Shown here: positions 46,201 through 57,158 of the stretch, one piece after another
Layout of the letters: each line of letters starts with the position of its first letter
How positions within the stretch are numbered: the stretch's first letter is position 1
Notes under the pieces: model-generated
What the model saw: only the letters and a program-made list of their open reading frames with translations
Told to the model about the DNA's origin: nothing
Database searches by the model: none
DNA from: Cylicocyclus nassatus
Lineage: Eukaryota > Nematoda > Chromadorea > Rhabditida > Strongylidae
NCBI GenBank assembly: GCA_958299035.1
Contig: CATQJL010000316.1
Coordinates: 39,296,025-39,360,024, forward strand
Length of the DNA: 64,000 nt
Reading direction: 5' to 3'
Position numbers and translations under genes: made by a program

Positions 46201-48763
46201 AGTTCGTATTAGCAAATATGATACAAGATGCTTGAAGCGTTGGCTGCCTTTTTCATATATCGTTCGATTCGTTGGTCGCATGGATCACACGTCACTGCAG
46301 AGCACGCGCCGCGAGGTAAACGCTTGCCACAGTATAAGTTAGCCATTGAACAAGTCTTGCTCTTGCGAGAACTCAGCCGCGCCGCGCGTGGTCCGGAACG
46401 TTTGAGCAGTCCATGCGGTCGACGAATCGATGGAACAGACATGGACAACGACACAAAATAGTGCAAGGCGGTTTCCGATCTATGAACTCATTTCAGCTGT
46501 GTGTCCCCATACCCCAAAACGCTCGAATCACTTGCGCTAAACAAAAAAAAAATGAAAATTCAGTATAGTACATAAAGGCACCGTCCAATCAAACTGAGGA
46601 TAGTGAGCTAGATAACAAAGAAGCACCTAATTACGTAACCAAAGCGAGAAAATCGCTCCAGAAGGAAAAAGCAGGCTGGGTAGCCCGCCCCGCCCATCAA
46701 CGTTGTTTGAAGTCAACGAGTCCGAAAGTGGGCCTCAGGGTAGGTAGAAGTGTCGAAAATCTGGTAACAATTTAGGATCAGTTTACTGCAATTTCGGGTA
46801 CACTGAAATCCACTATTGCACTTTATCTTCAATCCACCCACGTTAATGCGTGCCTGGAGAGCCTTGCCCTTCTATGTACCATCTGAAGCAATTTTCTCGT
46901 TCCAAAATTCATCTTTGGCAGCGGGGTAAAAGATGATGTTTAAGATGTTTACTTAGATAGGGGCTTTCCTATTAAACATCTGCAAAATCTCACTATCTTC
47001 AGTTCGAATGGACCACGCTTATAAGCAAAGTCTGATCAAACATAGAACAATGGTAGGGAACGCTGATGGCGAACTTTTCAAATAATCCCCAACTTCTTTT
47101 TTGTGCAAAATTTGGACTCTTTCTTGGGATAGGTACTTTCTGTCTACAATCTCAACAGCTTGGCTGGATATGCTTATTTACGTCCTTGTCTTCCACTGTT
47201 TGCTGTTTCGGACCACGTCATTTTCTCGAACAACCCATCGCATAATTCTAAAATGGAAGATTCAGATTGCGCTTACAATCAGAACCATGCCTAGGAGAAT
47301 TGTCAATAAACCATTAACAGTAGGAGCAATTACCACTTTGATAGCTCTCATATAACAGACTTAGAAAAACATTCAGAACCAGAACGACGAATTTCCGTGC
47401 AAGATCTTGCTCTGGGATTGTGTAAATGCTAATTTCATCCTGACATGGATTTCGTGGATTGAAATGTAGATAAAAGCCTTCTCTTCATCGTGAAAGTCGA
47501 TGAGTTCGCGGCCATTGCTCGCGCATTGAGCTTTCTCAGTTTTCTTCAAACGCTTTTCTTTGCTACCGGATGTTAGCTTTTGATTATCTGGAGCGATGTT
47601 GAAATATACAGGGTTGTTCTATGGTTTGAGGCCTCGTGGCATTCTGCGTTGCAGGGGCCGTACGCTCACCGACCTTCACGATCGAGCAAAGCCCTGTAGA
47701 TTTCCTAGAAATTAACGAAGTGATAAAAAGAGTAAATGCCGGCTATTAAAACTATCTATTTATTTCGGCATTAGTTTGAAAATAATTTATAGGCGATTCA
47801 CAGCACGCAAAGACTGCGGACGTATCGGCGTCTCTCTGATCTAGTGCTCTTTCGTTTCTCTTAGCATCTGCCGTCTCCTCCATACATAAACTATAGTTCA
47901 TTTATAAAATCGTGACGACGGATTCTACTGCGGACTTTGCGCCCACAGGATCATAAAACGCTCATATAAGAAGGCATCACCTCAACATTCAGCTTACAAG
48001 TTGTTAGTCACTTCCAGTGTTCAAATATTATCATACGCAAGCAAAAAAACTATTCCACTGGAGATGAAAATCAAGAAAATGCGATTTCCGGAGGTGGCGT
48101 TCGTGTCGCGCGCGGTCGCATCATCGTCACGACTTTTCAAATGCCTCATATATTGGTGGGACGCAACGGTGCCCAGTCTCTGCTTGTCTCGAATCGACGA
48201 TAATACATATTGTGCGCCACTTCAGCTTCCAAACAGAAAAGGTAAAAAAACAGCAAAACAATGAAGTCAAAATTTCAATTCAAAAAGACGAATAATTGGG
48301 CTCATAACAATAGTCTACCCCAGATCTGAAAGGATGTCTGTACCGTGCCCTTGCAAGCTGAGCTTTATTTACCCAAACAAACAGTTTGATTTTATATCCT
48401 ACGATTTTCAGTTTCATGAAACATTACATCTTCCATATAAGATTGAACGTTTCAGATGGTTTCTTGCCTCGACCATGGGAAACCGAAGAAAGCAGTGGAC
48501 CTGTCGATGGTAGTGCTACTCCAATGCGACCTACGACTTCTCCAAATAGCGAGTTTCCCACGCTTCTTCCTGAACGTTCAGCAACCCCACCGCTGATCCC
48601 TGAAGCCATAGAAGCACCAGATGCACTCGAAACAAAAGGTAGCGCACACTACCTGAAGGACGAAGGCGCAGAACCAGCATTAGTTGAGCGGTTGCAACGC
48701 GATGCGCGCGTATGCAGTACCTTCACCGTTGTAAATCCTGCACCTCATGCGCTCTGCGGCTAA
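43223..48763 (+). CDS. Gly- and Pro-rich protein, five supported exons
   Basis: Family not recognised. Exons 43223-43378, 43433-43615, 43791-44035, 44089-44164 and 48456-48763 have consensus splice sites and matching phase at each join (1,1,0,1), giving about 320 residues. Exon 1 is Gly-rich (PSPEGGFNLGLSQGGNILGF). Exon 2 continues (NERIGVDSGLGVRQGRGIDL). Exon 3 is basic and Pro-rich (PPPRRRPRPRPATRPRRPPP), then acidic-aromatic EEDYWEG. Exon 4 is SPQGPTPISRNQR. Exon 5 is Pro/Ser/Thr-rich (PLIPEAIEAPDALETK) and ends HALCG. The composition suggests an extracellular matrix- or disordered-type protein; that is a guess. The 5' end is unknown: exon 1 needs one base from an upstream exon. The 4.3-kb last intron holds a Helitron-like copy. 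AATAAA overlaps the stop codon, so if this is the true end the 3' UTR is very short. An alternative donor (AAAAG|GTAGCG at about 48640) could lead to another terminus. Confidence 0.55.
45110..45205. repeat. Dispersed repeat copy next to the Helitron-like element
   Basis: ACAAGTCATTTGCACATTTT and AAAAATTTCGCAACCCACTC followed by a G run; same family as 12100-12260 and 33400-33570. Confidence 0.45.
45216..45722 (+). mobile_element. Helitron-like element (family H1), best-preserved ends
   Basis: It starts TCTTATATATAAAGCTGAAT and ends GGGTAAGCCAGCTAG with host A before and T after. It contains a TGTATGTATGTCTGTATGTC microsatellite (45236-45303), two inverted copies of the GAACATACG...CCGAATAG unit, and a perfect central palindrome at 45472-45524. 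At 507 bp it has no Rep/helicase, so it is non-autonomous. It lies in the last intron of the Gly/Pro-rich gene. Confidence 0.7.
45472..45524. repeat. Perfect palindrome at the centre of the Helitron-like element
   Basis: GTAATCGAGCATGCTGATCA continues into CCCCC, and the mirror GGGGGTGATCAGCATGC then TCGATTAC follows with essentially no loop. Arms are about 26 bp. Confidence 0.85.
45723..48455. other. Remainder of the large intron
   Basis: No further exon of the Gly/Pro-rich gene is recognised. AAGGCACCGTCCAATCAAAC at 46574 matches the left terminus of the 52482-53611 element, but no right end is near, so it is a solo end. A GC-rich block (46280-46450) has a 78-codon frame without support. 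47898-47960 is the inverse of 40130-40207. Confidence 0.4.
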
Positions 48764-48768
48764 TAAAG
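48763..48768 (+). terminator. Poly(A) signal overlapping the stop codon
   Basis: TAATAAA at 48762-48768 shares bases with the TAA stop at 48761-48763. Cleavage would leave a 3' UTR of only some 15-30 bases. Confidence 0.4.
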
Positions 48769-49206
48769 GCGCTTTCGCCCACAAAGATGTTGCGCCTTCA
48801 TCATGCAGCAGCCCACAACTACCTGAACATTTCTATTATTTTGAGACCTTCAAAAACCTCCTTCTGTGTTTTCTTAGTGCTCCTAAACAACCGCAATTTA
48901 GATCGACCACGACAACTTCCTGGCATGGTAGAGATGTCTCATCACCCATCATAACGGTAGCAAAATGACGATGTTCTGTGAACAGTGAAGTCTGTACAAA
49001 TCTTTGTTTGTTAGAACGGGAATGGAGCACATAACGAATACTTTACAAAAGACTGTGAGATTGAACAATAAACTCATATAACAACATTATACCACGACAA
49101 TCCAGAAATACAGTTTTGATAACAAAAGTCAGAACAACGACAGATCTAATCATGTCTTGCTCATAGATACAGCACAGTAGACAATAAGCACAGTTTAGAA
49201 ACTGAA

Positions 49207-51543
49207 CTAGAGATCCATTGCTCTCCCCTTCATATAAGATTCCAATTCAGCATCCAGTTCAGCTACGGACTTTTGCGGCCTGCGTTCTCTTCGCCCAGCT
49301 CCTCCGCGTCCCACACGTCCTCTTCTTGGCTTATCATCGCCGAGACGGTCCAAAAATGAAGACGAAACAGCACCGGCCGAATTCCTTCTTGAACAACAAA
49401 AATAAGCGAGCGGCCATGATAAAAGGAAACGTAAAATGCACCTGAACCTCTTTTGTATTCCGCGGGAACCTTTGAGTGGAAGTTTGCTAAGGCGGCTTTC
49501 GATACCATTGGCCACAGCCGTTCCACCATCGACTATCAGCATTTTGATCAGTTTACCTGTAGAACAGAGATATTTAACTGCTGCCAAAACCTATGGGGGT
49601 TTTTTCGGTGAATTAGGTTGTCAACCAAAGCCCTGACAATGAGAATCAAGGAAAGAAAGGATTTTGTGTGTAATGTAACTGTCAAAACCCTCAACTAGTA
49701 AATGAAATCACAATTACAGCTAAATGGACATACCATCAAGAGAGACTCCTCGGAAATCCTCAAACATCTGAAGGGCGTCCTTTTTCTTCAGGTATACGTC
49801 ACCAGTGCCAAGAGATATGCCTTCTTCGTTGAAATGGATAGCAGCACTTTCGATGTTATATGGAGCGAAAAGTTCCTGAAATGTGATAGGCTTGATGAGC
49901 GAAAGTACTTACGAGCGTGAGAGGTTATTCCTTCGATGCCCATCAGCCTTTACCATCACAGCGGATTAAGGGAAGACGTCAGCCTGCCACAGAAATGCGC
50001 CTTGAACCGAAGTTCGCCATCACCGAGCAAGCTGCGATTGATATCCAAAAAACACCGATGTTAAGCTGGCTTAGTATGAGCTTCGCTAGTCCGAGTGGAG
50101 CGTTGCGGATGGCCGTCGAAGGAACGGTCGAGGCACCTCTAGGTCTGCTGAGACGACGTTCGGTCCAAGATTGGACAGATTCACGCGCACTTTCTTGTTT
50201 GGGTTGCCCGCGGCACTCAATTTACCGATCGCTCCTCGTGCACGGAAAGCCCCAGTATCATCCTGGAACTTGTCGTGCTTCCATTTTCCTGCAGGAGTTC
50301 GCTGAAATGAGACCATTGGGATTAGGTTCAACTCAATCAATTTCTTTGCTATACATATCACCAGGGTTTGGTATTCATTATGATTTTCGAGCTCGCAAGA
50401 CATCGCAGATAGTCAAGATTTATGTAATCGCAGCAGAGACAAGAGCATGAATAAGCATCAGAGATGGAACCTACTTCTCCGTAAAATGCGCTGAGAATGG
50501 AGAGAAAAATGTCTACTCTAAGGCCTTGGAGAGAGCTCACGCAATTTCATCCCCTCTCCCAACAAAATAAACAGTTACGAGTCCACTGGATGTCGATCAT
50601 CTTACATTTCGGTTGTTAGTCACGATTGGTCGTGTTGGAGAACTATCACAACCGAGATACAAGAAGATCGGCATGCAATAGACTCGTAACTGTTTGTCTT
50701 GTTGGGAGGCTCGCGGCAATAAAATCGCGTGAACTCCGCCCGCGGCCTAAGAGGACGTTACAGGAAATAAGCTAGTTGTAAAAAACAGTGAATTGCCATC
50801 GCTAAAAAACGTTACTCCCTACTCTAGCAGCTATATCTAACAAGGGAAGGATAACTGGTGACCGTGGTTTTTTGGCATATATTATTCAGAATGCCTGCCT
50901 TGGAAAGTTGATCTAGAAACGTTATCTGCAGAACGCTATTCTGAGAGAATAAGCGCTCGTAAAAGCGAACGCAAAAATGTTCGCACCAACTGAGATCAAA
51001 CCGTTCTCCATTGTGCAATGACCGACAGCGCTTACCGCTAAACCATTCGAGAGAGGAACGAATTTTAACAAAGTGCTTGTCGAGTTTACAAAGAGCTCCA
51101 AACATGTGATCTCCATTATATAATGGAATGCAGAAAACATAAGACGATTCATCAGAAAGATATTTGAGATTTCTATGCTTTGCTATTGTTCCTACTTGTT
51201 ATAAAGCATTCGAGAAAACAAACATTTTCCGGAATCTTTGACTTGGACATCGCGCTACTACAATTGTTTTGAAAGGCACACTATCACATTTGAAAAAGTG
51301 TCCAATGATGCATAGAATGGCAAGCGAACACAAACTTACATCAGAAAATCTCCCAAAATTCCTGGCTCCACTAGTTTTCACTGCACCAGACGGTTTGTTG
51401 ACGACATCGCTACGAAAACCACCGACGAGTCTTCCCGATTTCGACTTCTAAAGTGAACGATAGAGCAGCCTATCCCACAGCAGTTTCAAACTCACTTTAT
51501 TCTTGCTGATAATCTCTTCAAGGGACATGTTGATGGCGGACAT
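49207..51543 (-). CDS. aly: ALY/REF-family mRNA export adaptor, complete, six exons
   Basis: The 252-residue product is built from exons 51543-51496, 51447-51340, 50301-50137, 49875-49734, 49556-49442 and 49387-49207; all phases agree and the total is 759 nt including the stop. The N-terminus MSAINMSLEEIISKNK is the UAP56-binding motif of the family (compare MDMSLDDIIKLN). Residues 17-90 are basic, Gly/Arg-containing and include WKHDKFQDD. The RRM spans roughly residues 88-165: VRVNLSNLGPNVVSADLEEL, FAPYNIESAAIHFNEEGISL, GTGDVYLKKKDALQMFEDF and GKLIKMLIVDGG. An Arg/Gly-rich part (RRGRVGRGGAGRRERR) precedes the C-terminal helix SVAELDAELESYMKG, the second UAP56-binding motif. Known role: ALY/REF binds spliced mRNA with the TREX complex and hands it to the nuclear export receptor. 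Introns are 48 bp to 1 kb; the largest holds a PIF/Harbinger-like MITE. The gene is convergent with the plus-strand gene ending at 48763. The start is the first ATG in the exon, with the motif right behind it. Confidence 0.9.
50522..50747. mobile_element. PIF/Harbinger-like MITE, copy 3 (TAA duplication), in an ALY intron
   Basis: GGCCTTGGAGAGAGCTCACG and the inverted GTGAACTCCGCCCGCGGCC, with TAA on both sides (50519-50521; 50748-50750). The body shares ACAGTTACGAGTC and GATCGGCATGCAATAG with copies 1 and 2. Confidence 0.7.
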
Positions 51544-52481
51544 TGCGAATCTGTAATGTCACTTTCACAGTGCATTTTGCATAATGACGCAATCACATGT
51601 TGAACAAAGACGAAACGCGACAAAAACGGAAACGCACAGCATAGGAATGAGCTTGCGATCAATTGCCCCGCATTTTCGTTCGACGCACGCGCCGCGCCGC
51701 GCGGGGCCTTAGCGCGGGAAATTGATTGGATTCAAAAAGTCGAAGTCTCCAAGCAGGGGTGAAAGGGAAGGCGCAATCTCCAGATTTGGTGGCCTTCAAA
51801 ACTCTTCGATACTAGGGTAATACGGCGCCAAGGTAGGAGGGGAGGGGCGGGAGGGGGGCAGACTCATGACTCAATGCCATAAGTAGAATTCTGTAAAATC
51901 TGGAAAGATCGACTTTACACTGTTTGCATTTTGCGCGCATTGTTGCCTTCCGCGTGCCCCCTTCCCTCCGAATGGACTCTCAGCTATACAGAGCCTTTTC
52001 AAAAGAACATAATTGGCACTGTTACCATTATTAATGGACTAAATCTTTGAATTTGCGGTCGAGATTCCTGAGTAGGTTTCGCGATGCGTGTTTCAAATGA
52101 CAGTCAGGCTACCAGAATTATTATTGCACAAAAATTACCTTAGAACTTTTCGTTTACACCTAAAAACTGGCGCTTGGTCCCAGGGATCATTGGGAGACCA
52201 TACAAAAACCTGGAAAAACCGGCCTACACAGCATTACCTCTGTTTAATTTGTTTATGGTAAGCATGGGGGATGCGTGGGGAGGAGCAGAGCGTGAAATCA
52301 AGACCGCAGGACCTTCAGAATAGGAGCTTTGTCTAATAAGAGAAGGGTACTGACATAAGCTGGCGAAAGTAGACGAGATGTATATTGTTAGACCGTCTTT
52401 GAATGTCCAAATCTATTTCTTCTTTTGCGGAGCAACTTTCAGAAAGAAGTTATGAGCGTTCGAATGTGCAAATCTGTAAAC
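51544..52481 (-). promoter_or_regulatory. Upstream region of the ALY gene
   Basis: A CpG-rich patch at 51680-51720 (GCGCCGCGCCGCGCGGGGCC) is followed by GCGCGGGAAATT, an E2F-like core, and GATTGG, an inverted CCAAT box, about 170-185 bp upstream of the ATG. A G-rich run (AGGAGGGGAGGGGCGGGAGG) lies at 51835-51860. No exon is seen to the right as far as the transposon at 52482. Confidence 0.35.
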
Positions 52482-53611
52482 TTTGAAGGCACCGTCCACC
52501 CTAGGCTGAGGTGTTGAGCTTTTGGCAGCATATAACAGTACTCAGACAGTTGGAGTGGGCAGCGCGCGCGCAGCCACACGGTGGCGCAACACCCAGTGCG
52601 AGGGTGGCGGGACATTGGATGCCGCGCCGCTGGTGTTGGCCCGCGGATGGCTGCATTTTTTCAGTTTTTCATTGCGCTGTATACCACAGGTCTTGGTAAT
52701 GAATTCCACGCTTCATACGCCAAAAAATATGAATTCGTATTTGAATCCAAAAATTCAGGTCCTGCATCTTTTTGCAATGCTCCGAAGGCTAACGCTTGGA
52801 AGCAAAAAACAACTTCCACTTCTGCGACTATTCATAAACTAAGATGTAATATCTAACCTCTTAAATGATGAGGCAGCCTGACCACTGCGTCGTACACTGT
52901 GCGGGTATAGCTTGTGCTTACAGCATGTGATAATTGCAGGCGCGCGGGCCGCACGGGTAGAGTATAAAGACACGCGCGCGGCGTGCTACAAAATTAGGCG
53001 CGCGGGTGGCGAGATCGAACATAAACGTAGCGCGCGGGTCGCGGTGTTGGCCATTGATACGCGCGCCGCACGCACCAAATGTCCAGGATGGCACGCGTTT
53101 GGCGTAGTTGCGGACACGCCCACAAATAAGGCACGCGCTTTGCCGCATTGACCATAAACGCGCGTGCGCCGCACGCTCCAACTATCTGAGTACGCGCGCC
53201 GCACGCACCAAATGTCCAGGATGGCACGCGTTTGGCGTAGTTGCGGACACGCCCACAAATAAGGCACGCGCTTTGCCGCATTGACCATAAACGCGCGTGC
53301 GCCGCACGCTCCAACTATCTGAGTAGGGCCTCCTATCAAACCGATGCCCAAGTCGCGGCGCATAATGTCGCTTCGGAAGCAAGAAAATCGCTCGGAATAG
53401 CGAAGATGCACGAGGACCCCCATCCAAGCCCGCCCATTTGTGCGCGCTCATCCAATCACCGTTCTGGAAAGCCGGCCTGTAGGTTCTCCGGAGTGGGGAT
53501 TGTCGGGGTTTTCGCGGATTCTCGACTTCATATTTGGAATCAGGGACATGAGAAGGCCCTGAAACGACAATAACCTGAAAGTCGAGAATCTGGGTGGACG
53601 GTGCCTTCAAA
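52482..53611. mobile_element. 1.13-kb TIR element with a CpG-rich core
   Basis: TTTGAAGGCACCGTCCACC and GGTGGACGGTGCCTTCAAA are perfect 19-bp inverted ends. A solo left end of the same family is at 46572. The core (52560-53330) is packed with CGCGCGGG/CGCGCC words and contains a 133-bp tandem duplication. No transposase. The superfamily is not assigned because the target duplication is unclear. Confidence 0.7.
53058..53323 (+). repeat. 133-bp unit duplicated in tandem
   Basis: TACGCGCGCCGCACGCACCA begins at 53058 and again at 53191; the two units are practically identical and both end CCAACTATCTGAG. CpG density is extreme for this AT-rich region. Confidence 0.9.
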
Positions 53612-54584
53612 TGGCCTAAAGTTAGCGGAAAGTTGTACGAAAACATCTGAAAGTCGGTGATGGATTTTGTATCAAGTATAGTGTCTGCAAAGAAAAACAA
53701 AACCGGTGGAAATTCGCATAGGTGTTTTTTAGAGCTTTTCGATAATCTTAAACCACTTAATGGTTGACGAGTTACATTCATAGTCTCATATTTCCTTCCG
53801 AAAGTTGTTCCGCAAAATAGAAAAGCAGATGTACATAGAATCAGCTTTCAAAGACGCATCTAGTGATGTAGACATCGTCTTTAAAGCCACTTTGTTTTGG
53901 TACTCTTCCCTGGTGAGCTTCGCTTCCCCCCCCCCCCCTCCCACCCAGCAGGACCTTCATGCTTGCAGCCTTTAGAGACAAATCAGCAACCCCAAACGCT
54001 GCAAACCAGTCGATGCATCATAGCTGCGGTGTCGAGCCCGCAGCTGATGTGAGTGCAGTCAGCCCATAACAGGCAATTGAAGGCAGTGGATCGGCAAAAC
54101 TTGACAACCCAGGATTTTAACGCAGTAGGTTTCTTATCGTCCAAGTATGAAAACAATGCAATCCCGGTTGCACAGCATGCCTTCCCTGTTGAGAAAATCG
54201 CTCTCACATTTACACGCGCAAGTCAGTCTTACATGCACCCGGAAGAGTTGGCAACTTCCTTCTCACCATTGGAGGCTGCCCGCCGCAATGCTTTAATCAT
54301 TGGGTCCCGCACGATTCAGCGCCATCAGCCTTGCTCCACTCGTCCAGTCTTGAAGGGAAGGGGTTGAAAAACGCTCGTTTTCGCCCTCTAAAGTGGATTT
54401 TCGTGATCAGCTTATTGAATAACCCAGGTAAGTTAAAATTTGACTAGGTTGAGATTTGCCGAGCCACTGCCTTCAATGGCTGGGCTAACTCTGGTCACAA
54501 TTCCATCTACGACATCCAAGACATATTTGAATTAAATGCCAGTGATGAGCTGCTGACACATTGGGCTAGGGAACTTCCTGTTAA
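53612..54584. other. Intergenic stretch
   Basis: No supported gene. A C run at 53928 and a 104-codon frame at 54053-54367 (RQNLTTQDFNAVGFLSSKYE) with ordinary composition but no splice context are all I see. Confidence 0.3.
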
Positions 54585-54799
54585 AGACAGTACCCAGACA
54601 AATTGGAGGTTTTGGGATTTCAGTACCATGCGAAAGTGCCCCCCTCTCAGATACAGCATCGCGCAAGTACGAGGCCATAATGTTGGACCTAAGCAAGAGA
54701 AACGATCGGGAAGTGGGAAACTTACGCCTTGGGGAGGATTCTCGGACCTGTCTGAATTCCTGCTATTCGACAGAGTACGCATGCAGCCACAGTCAAAAC

Positions 54800-55099
54800 C
54801 TTAGGCACCCGCCATACTTACCCCTCTCAATCCGCTTGATCCGCTTAATCCGCTTGATCCGCTTAATCCGCTTGCTCCGCTTCTTGCAAGACGCGTGCAA
54901 AACGCGCGCACACAGCAGTCTGTCATTTGGCGTCACGTACAGCGAATTTGCCTAACCACCGAGATTGCTTTTTACCCTACGCGGCGCCAAATGACAGACT
55001 GCTGAGTGCGCGCGTTTTACACGCGTCTTGCAAGAAGCGGAGCAAGCGGATCAAGCGGATTAAGCGGATCAAGAGGATCAAGTATGGCGGGTGCCTTAG
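54800..55099. mobile_element. Palindromic MITE with subterminal 9-bp repeats
   Basis: CCTTAGGCACCCGCCATACT and its inverse are the ends. Just inside each end is a tandem array of a 9-bp word, TCCGCTTGA/TCCGCTTAA, about six units per arm (54831-54886 and 55035-55082, inverted). Then GCAAGACGCGT and GACAGACTGCTG pair inward. Confidence 0.75.
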
Positions 55100-55167
55100 G
55101 GTCCCACAGTCCCGATTCTGCGTCTCAGCCTTGGCGGCGTTGGATTTCAAATTGTAAGGGCTTGGAA

Positions 55168-56612
55168 GCAGGGTCAAGCGTGTTGATGCGATTCGAGACC
55201 CCCATTTACGACCCCTCCCCGCCCCATCTTTCCCCCCCCCCTCCCATATACTTCCTTACTTACCTCCTCTGCCCACATTCCTCGCGGAAACCTGTTAAAC
55301 GAATGTCAATCTCAAAAAACATCTGCGTAACATCTGAACTTCAGTGAGGTTTCGGAAGCAGAATTTCTAAGCCAATAGGTGCACCGCATGTGTAGCGCAC
55401 ATACACACCATCAATAGTGTTTGAGATTCTGCAAGTTTTTTTTAAAATTTTCAGGCATACTTCAGGCCAGCAAATTCGGTTCCCGTAGGTGAAACAAATT
55501 TTTGCACGGAGAAGAAAATGACATTCTTGAACAACAAAAGATGTTTTCGACTAAGAAGCTTACTTCCTACCTCTTCCACATTTTTCCCGCGAAAAAAACC
55601 GCTTGAGCGCCGTCCAGAACGACGTCAAAACATGCATGAGCACGGTAGTTTGAGAATTCGTAACTAAGGCCAGGAAAAGACTGAGAGGCTGTGTCCAGAC
55701 TATCAATCAACAGAAAAAGTTTCAGCCTTTGAGGAGCAGTGAGCTCGAAAAAATTTAGATGCGATCCTAAAAAGCAAAAACTGGGATTTTTGAGCTTAAA
55801 ATTTTGCAACTCATCGGAGAAATTATGAAACGGCCTGAAAATTTTAGGATATAAAGTAGGAAGATGGCCTCGTATTACAGCAAAATTGCAGCCAACAAGC
55901 TTCAATAGCTCCGGAAAAATCTAGATGCGACCCAGATACGACCCCCCTTTTGTCATTTTTTGCCACCATACATAAATCATAAGAAAATCCGAAGGCCATA
56001 AAGTAGGACCAAATTTTGCACAAGTGTAGTAGAGCACCTCTTAAGTACAGATAAATTGTAAGGGCCGTATGAAAAGCATTACAAACAGATTTACAAATTA
56101 TTGATAATTAGCGTTGATAGAGATATGCGCTTTTGTCGAGCGTGCGAGTCTTCAGTGAGCCTTCGGAAGCAGGATGTCTACACCAATCAGTACATCCAAC
56201 ATCTTTATCACACATACATGTCTTTAATTTGACCCCCTAAAAGTGTTTATTTTTTAATTTTAGTCATGCCAGCAGGGTTCGATCCCCGTTTGCGACAATA
56301 TTTTGTGGGAGAAATAGTGATTCCCATAAAAAAAATGAACTAAGTCATAATCTTTCAAAAGTGCAGCAAATGAAGCGAATTTCTACGTTTGCAAGTGTTT
56401 TCAAACTATTGTTTACGTTTTTATTTGATACATTGGACACGGCATTCCATGAATTTATTGTTAAGAACATGTAATAATTATTTGCCATCCGATTTCCTTC
56501 CATGCTTACGGTTATTTAAACCAAACTACCTCCTTCTACGACCCCCCTCCTCACCGTAGGTACCCGCTTACGATCCCCCGTTGCGACAGTCGCATCACAC
56601 GCTTGACCCTGC
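55168..56612. mobile_element. 1.4-kb TIR element, 6-bp duplication TTGGAA
   Basis: GCAGGGTCAAGCGTGTTGAT at 55168 is matched inverted by CGCATCACACGCTTGACCCT ending in GC at 56612; TTGGAA flanks both (55162-55167; 56613-56618). Inside is a diverged direct repeat, about 55340-55520 versus 56155-56320 (TTCGGAAGCAGRATKTCTA...CCAAT). The second copy contains GGTTCGATCCC, a B-box-like word. No coding function. Confidence 0.6.
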
Positions 56613-56729
56613 TTGGAAGACACATGTTCTCGCCGTTTTCGCGCCTTCTTATGTGGACCTTCGGGTTCGGCGTCGCAGATGACCCTCGGTAATTGATTTC
56701 TAAAAATCGAGATTTGCCCAGACACTGCC

Positions 56730-57158
56730 GTGAACTACGGCGTCCGCAAGGCGCGTTGGCGGTTTCTTACAGAAGAAGTCCGCGAGGATAGGGCTTTTAG
56801 TGCTCTAGTTTCTTTATGACTCCGACAAGTGTTTTGTCGCAATTAAGCTACTGGCATGAAGTATCTTGATACCACTCCGTTGTAAGAATGTTCTTCTTGT
56901 CAGGTGACAACAGTGAAATTTGAATTTGAAAAACATCTTTTAAACTCATTAAAGAGAGTTTCAATAAATTAATAAATAGGGTTTTTTTGAACTGAAGAGA
57001 AGGCAAGGCTCCACGTCTACCACTTGCAAATCAGGCACATTTTCCATTTTCACGGTGAACAGCTCAGCCATGAGCTTGTCTGACAGTTAAAATGCAAGTT
57101 TATTGGGAGTTATTCGGTTATGTATCTTTTTGCTATTCTTTAACAATTCACTTTGACT
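56730..57158. other. 3' flank of the coiled-coil gene
   Basis: No exon. Minus-strand TTAATAAATAG-type AT-rich sequence around 56960-56985 could supply a poly(A) signal, but none is distinctive. Confidence 0.3.

Larger units (their letters stand above)
54585..56729. mobile_element. Parent TIR element, copy 2, with two insertions
   Basis: GACAGTACCCAGACAAATT at the left and the inverse of GATTTGCCCAGACACTGCC at the right. Removing the insertions at 54800-55099 and 55168-56612 leaves about 400 bp that matches copy 1 block by block. At the point where copy 1 holds the Mutator-like element (GAGTACGCATGC), copy 2 continues unbroken (AGCCACAGTC). Confidence 0.65.

Noticed and set aside
49917..50450. 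177-codon plus-strand frame
   Set aside because: It is antisense to an ALY/REF exon and introns whose minus-strand reading is clearly the real one.
52912..53781. Several long Ala/Arg-rich frames on both strands
   Set aside because: They follow from CpG-rich, stop-poor sequence and the 133-bp duplication in a transposon core.
55340..56320. The two diverged direct repeats as LTRs of a retrotransposon
   Set aside because: They lack TG...CA ends, a primer-binding site and any coding interior, and both lie inside a TIR-bounded element.
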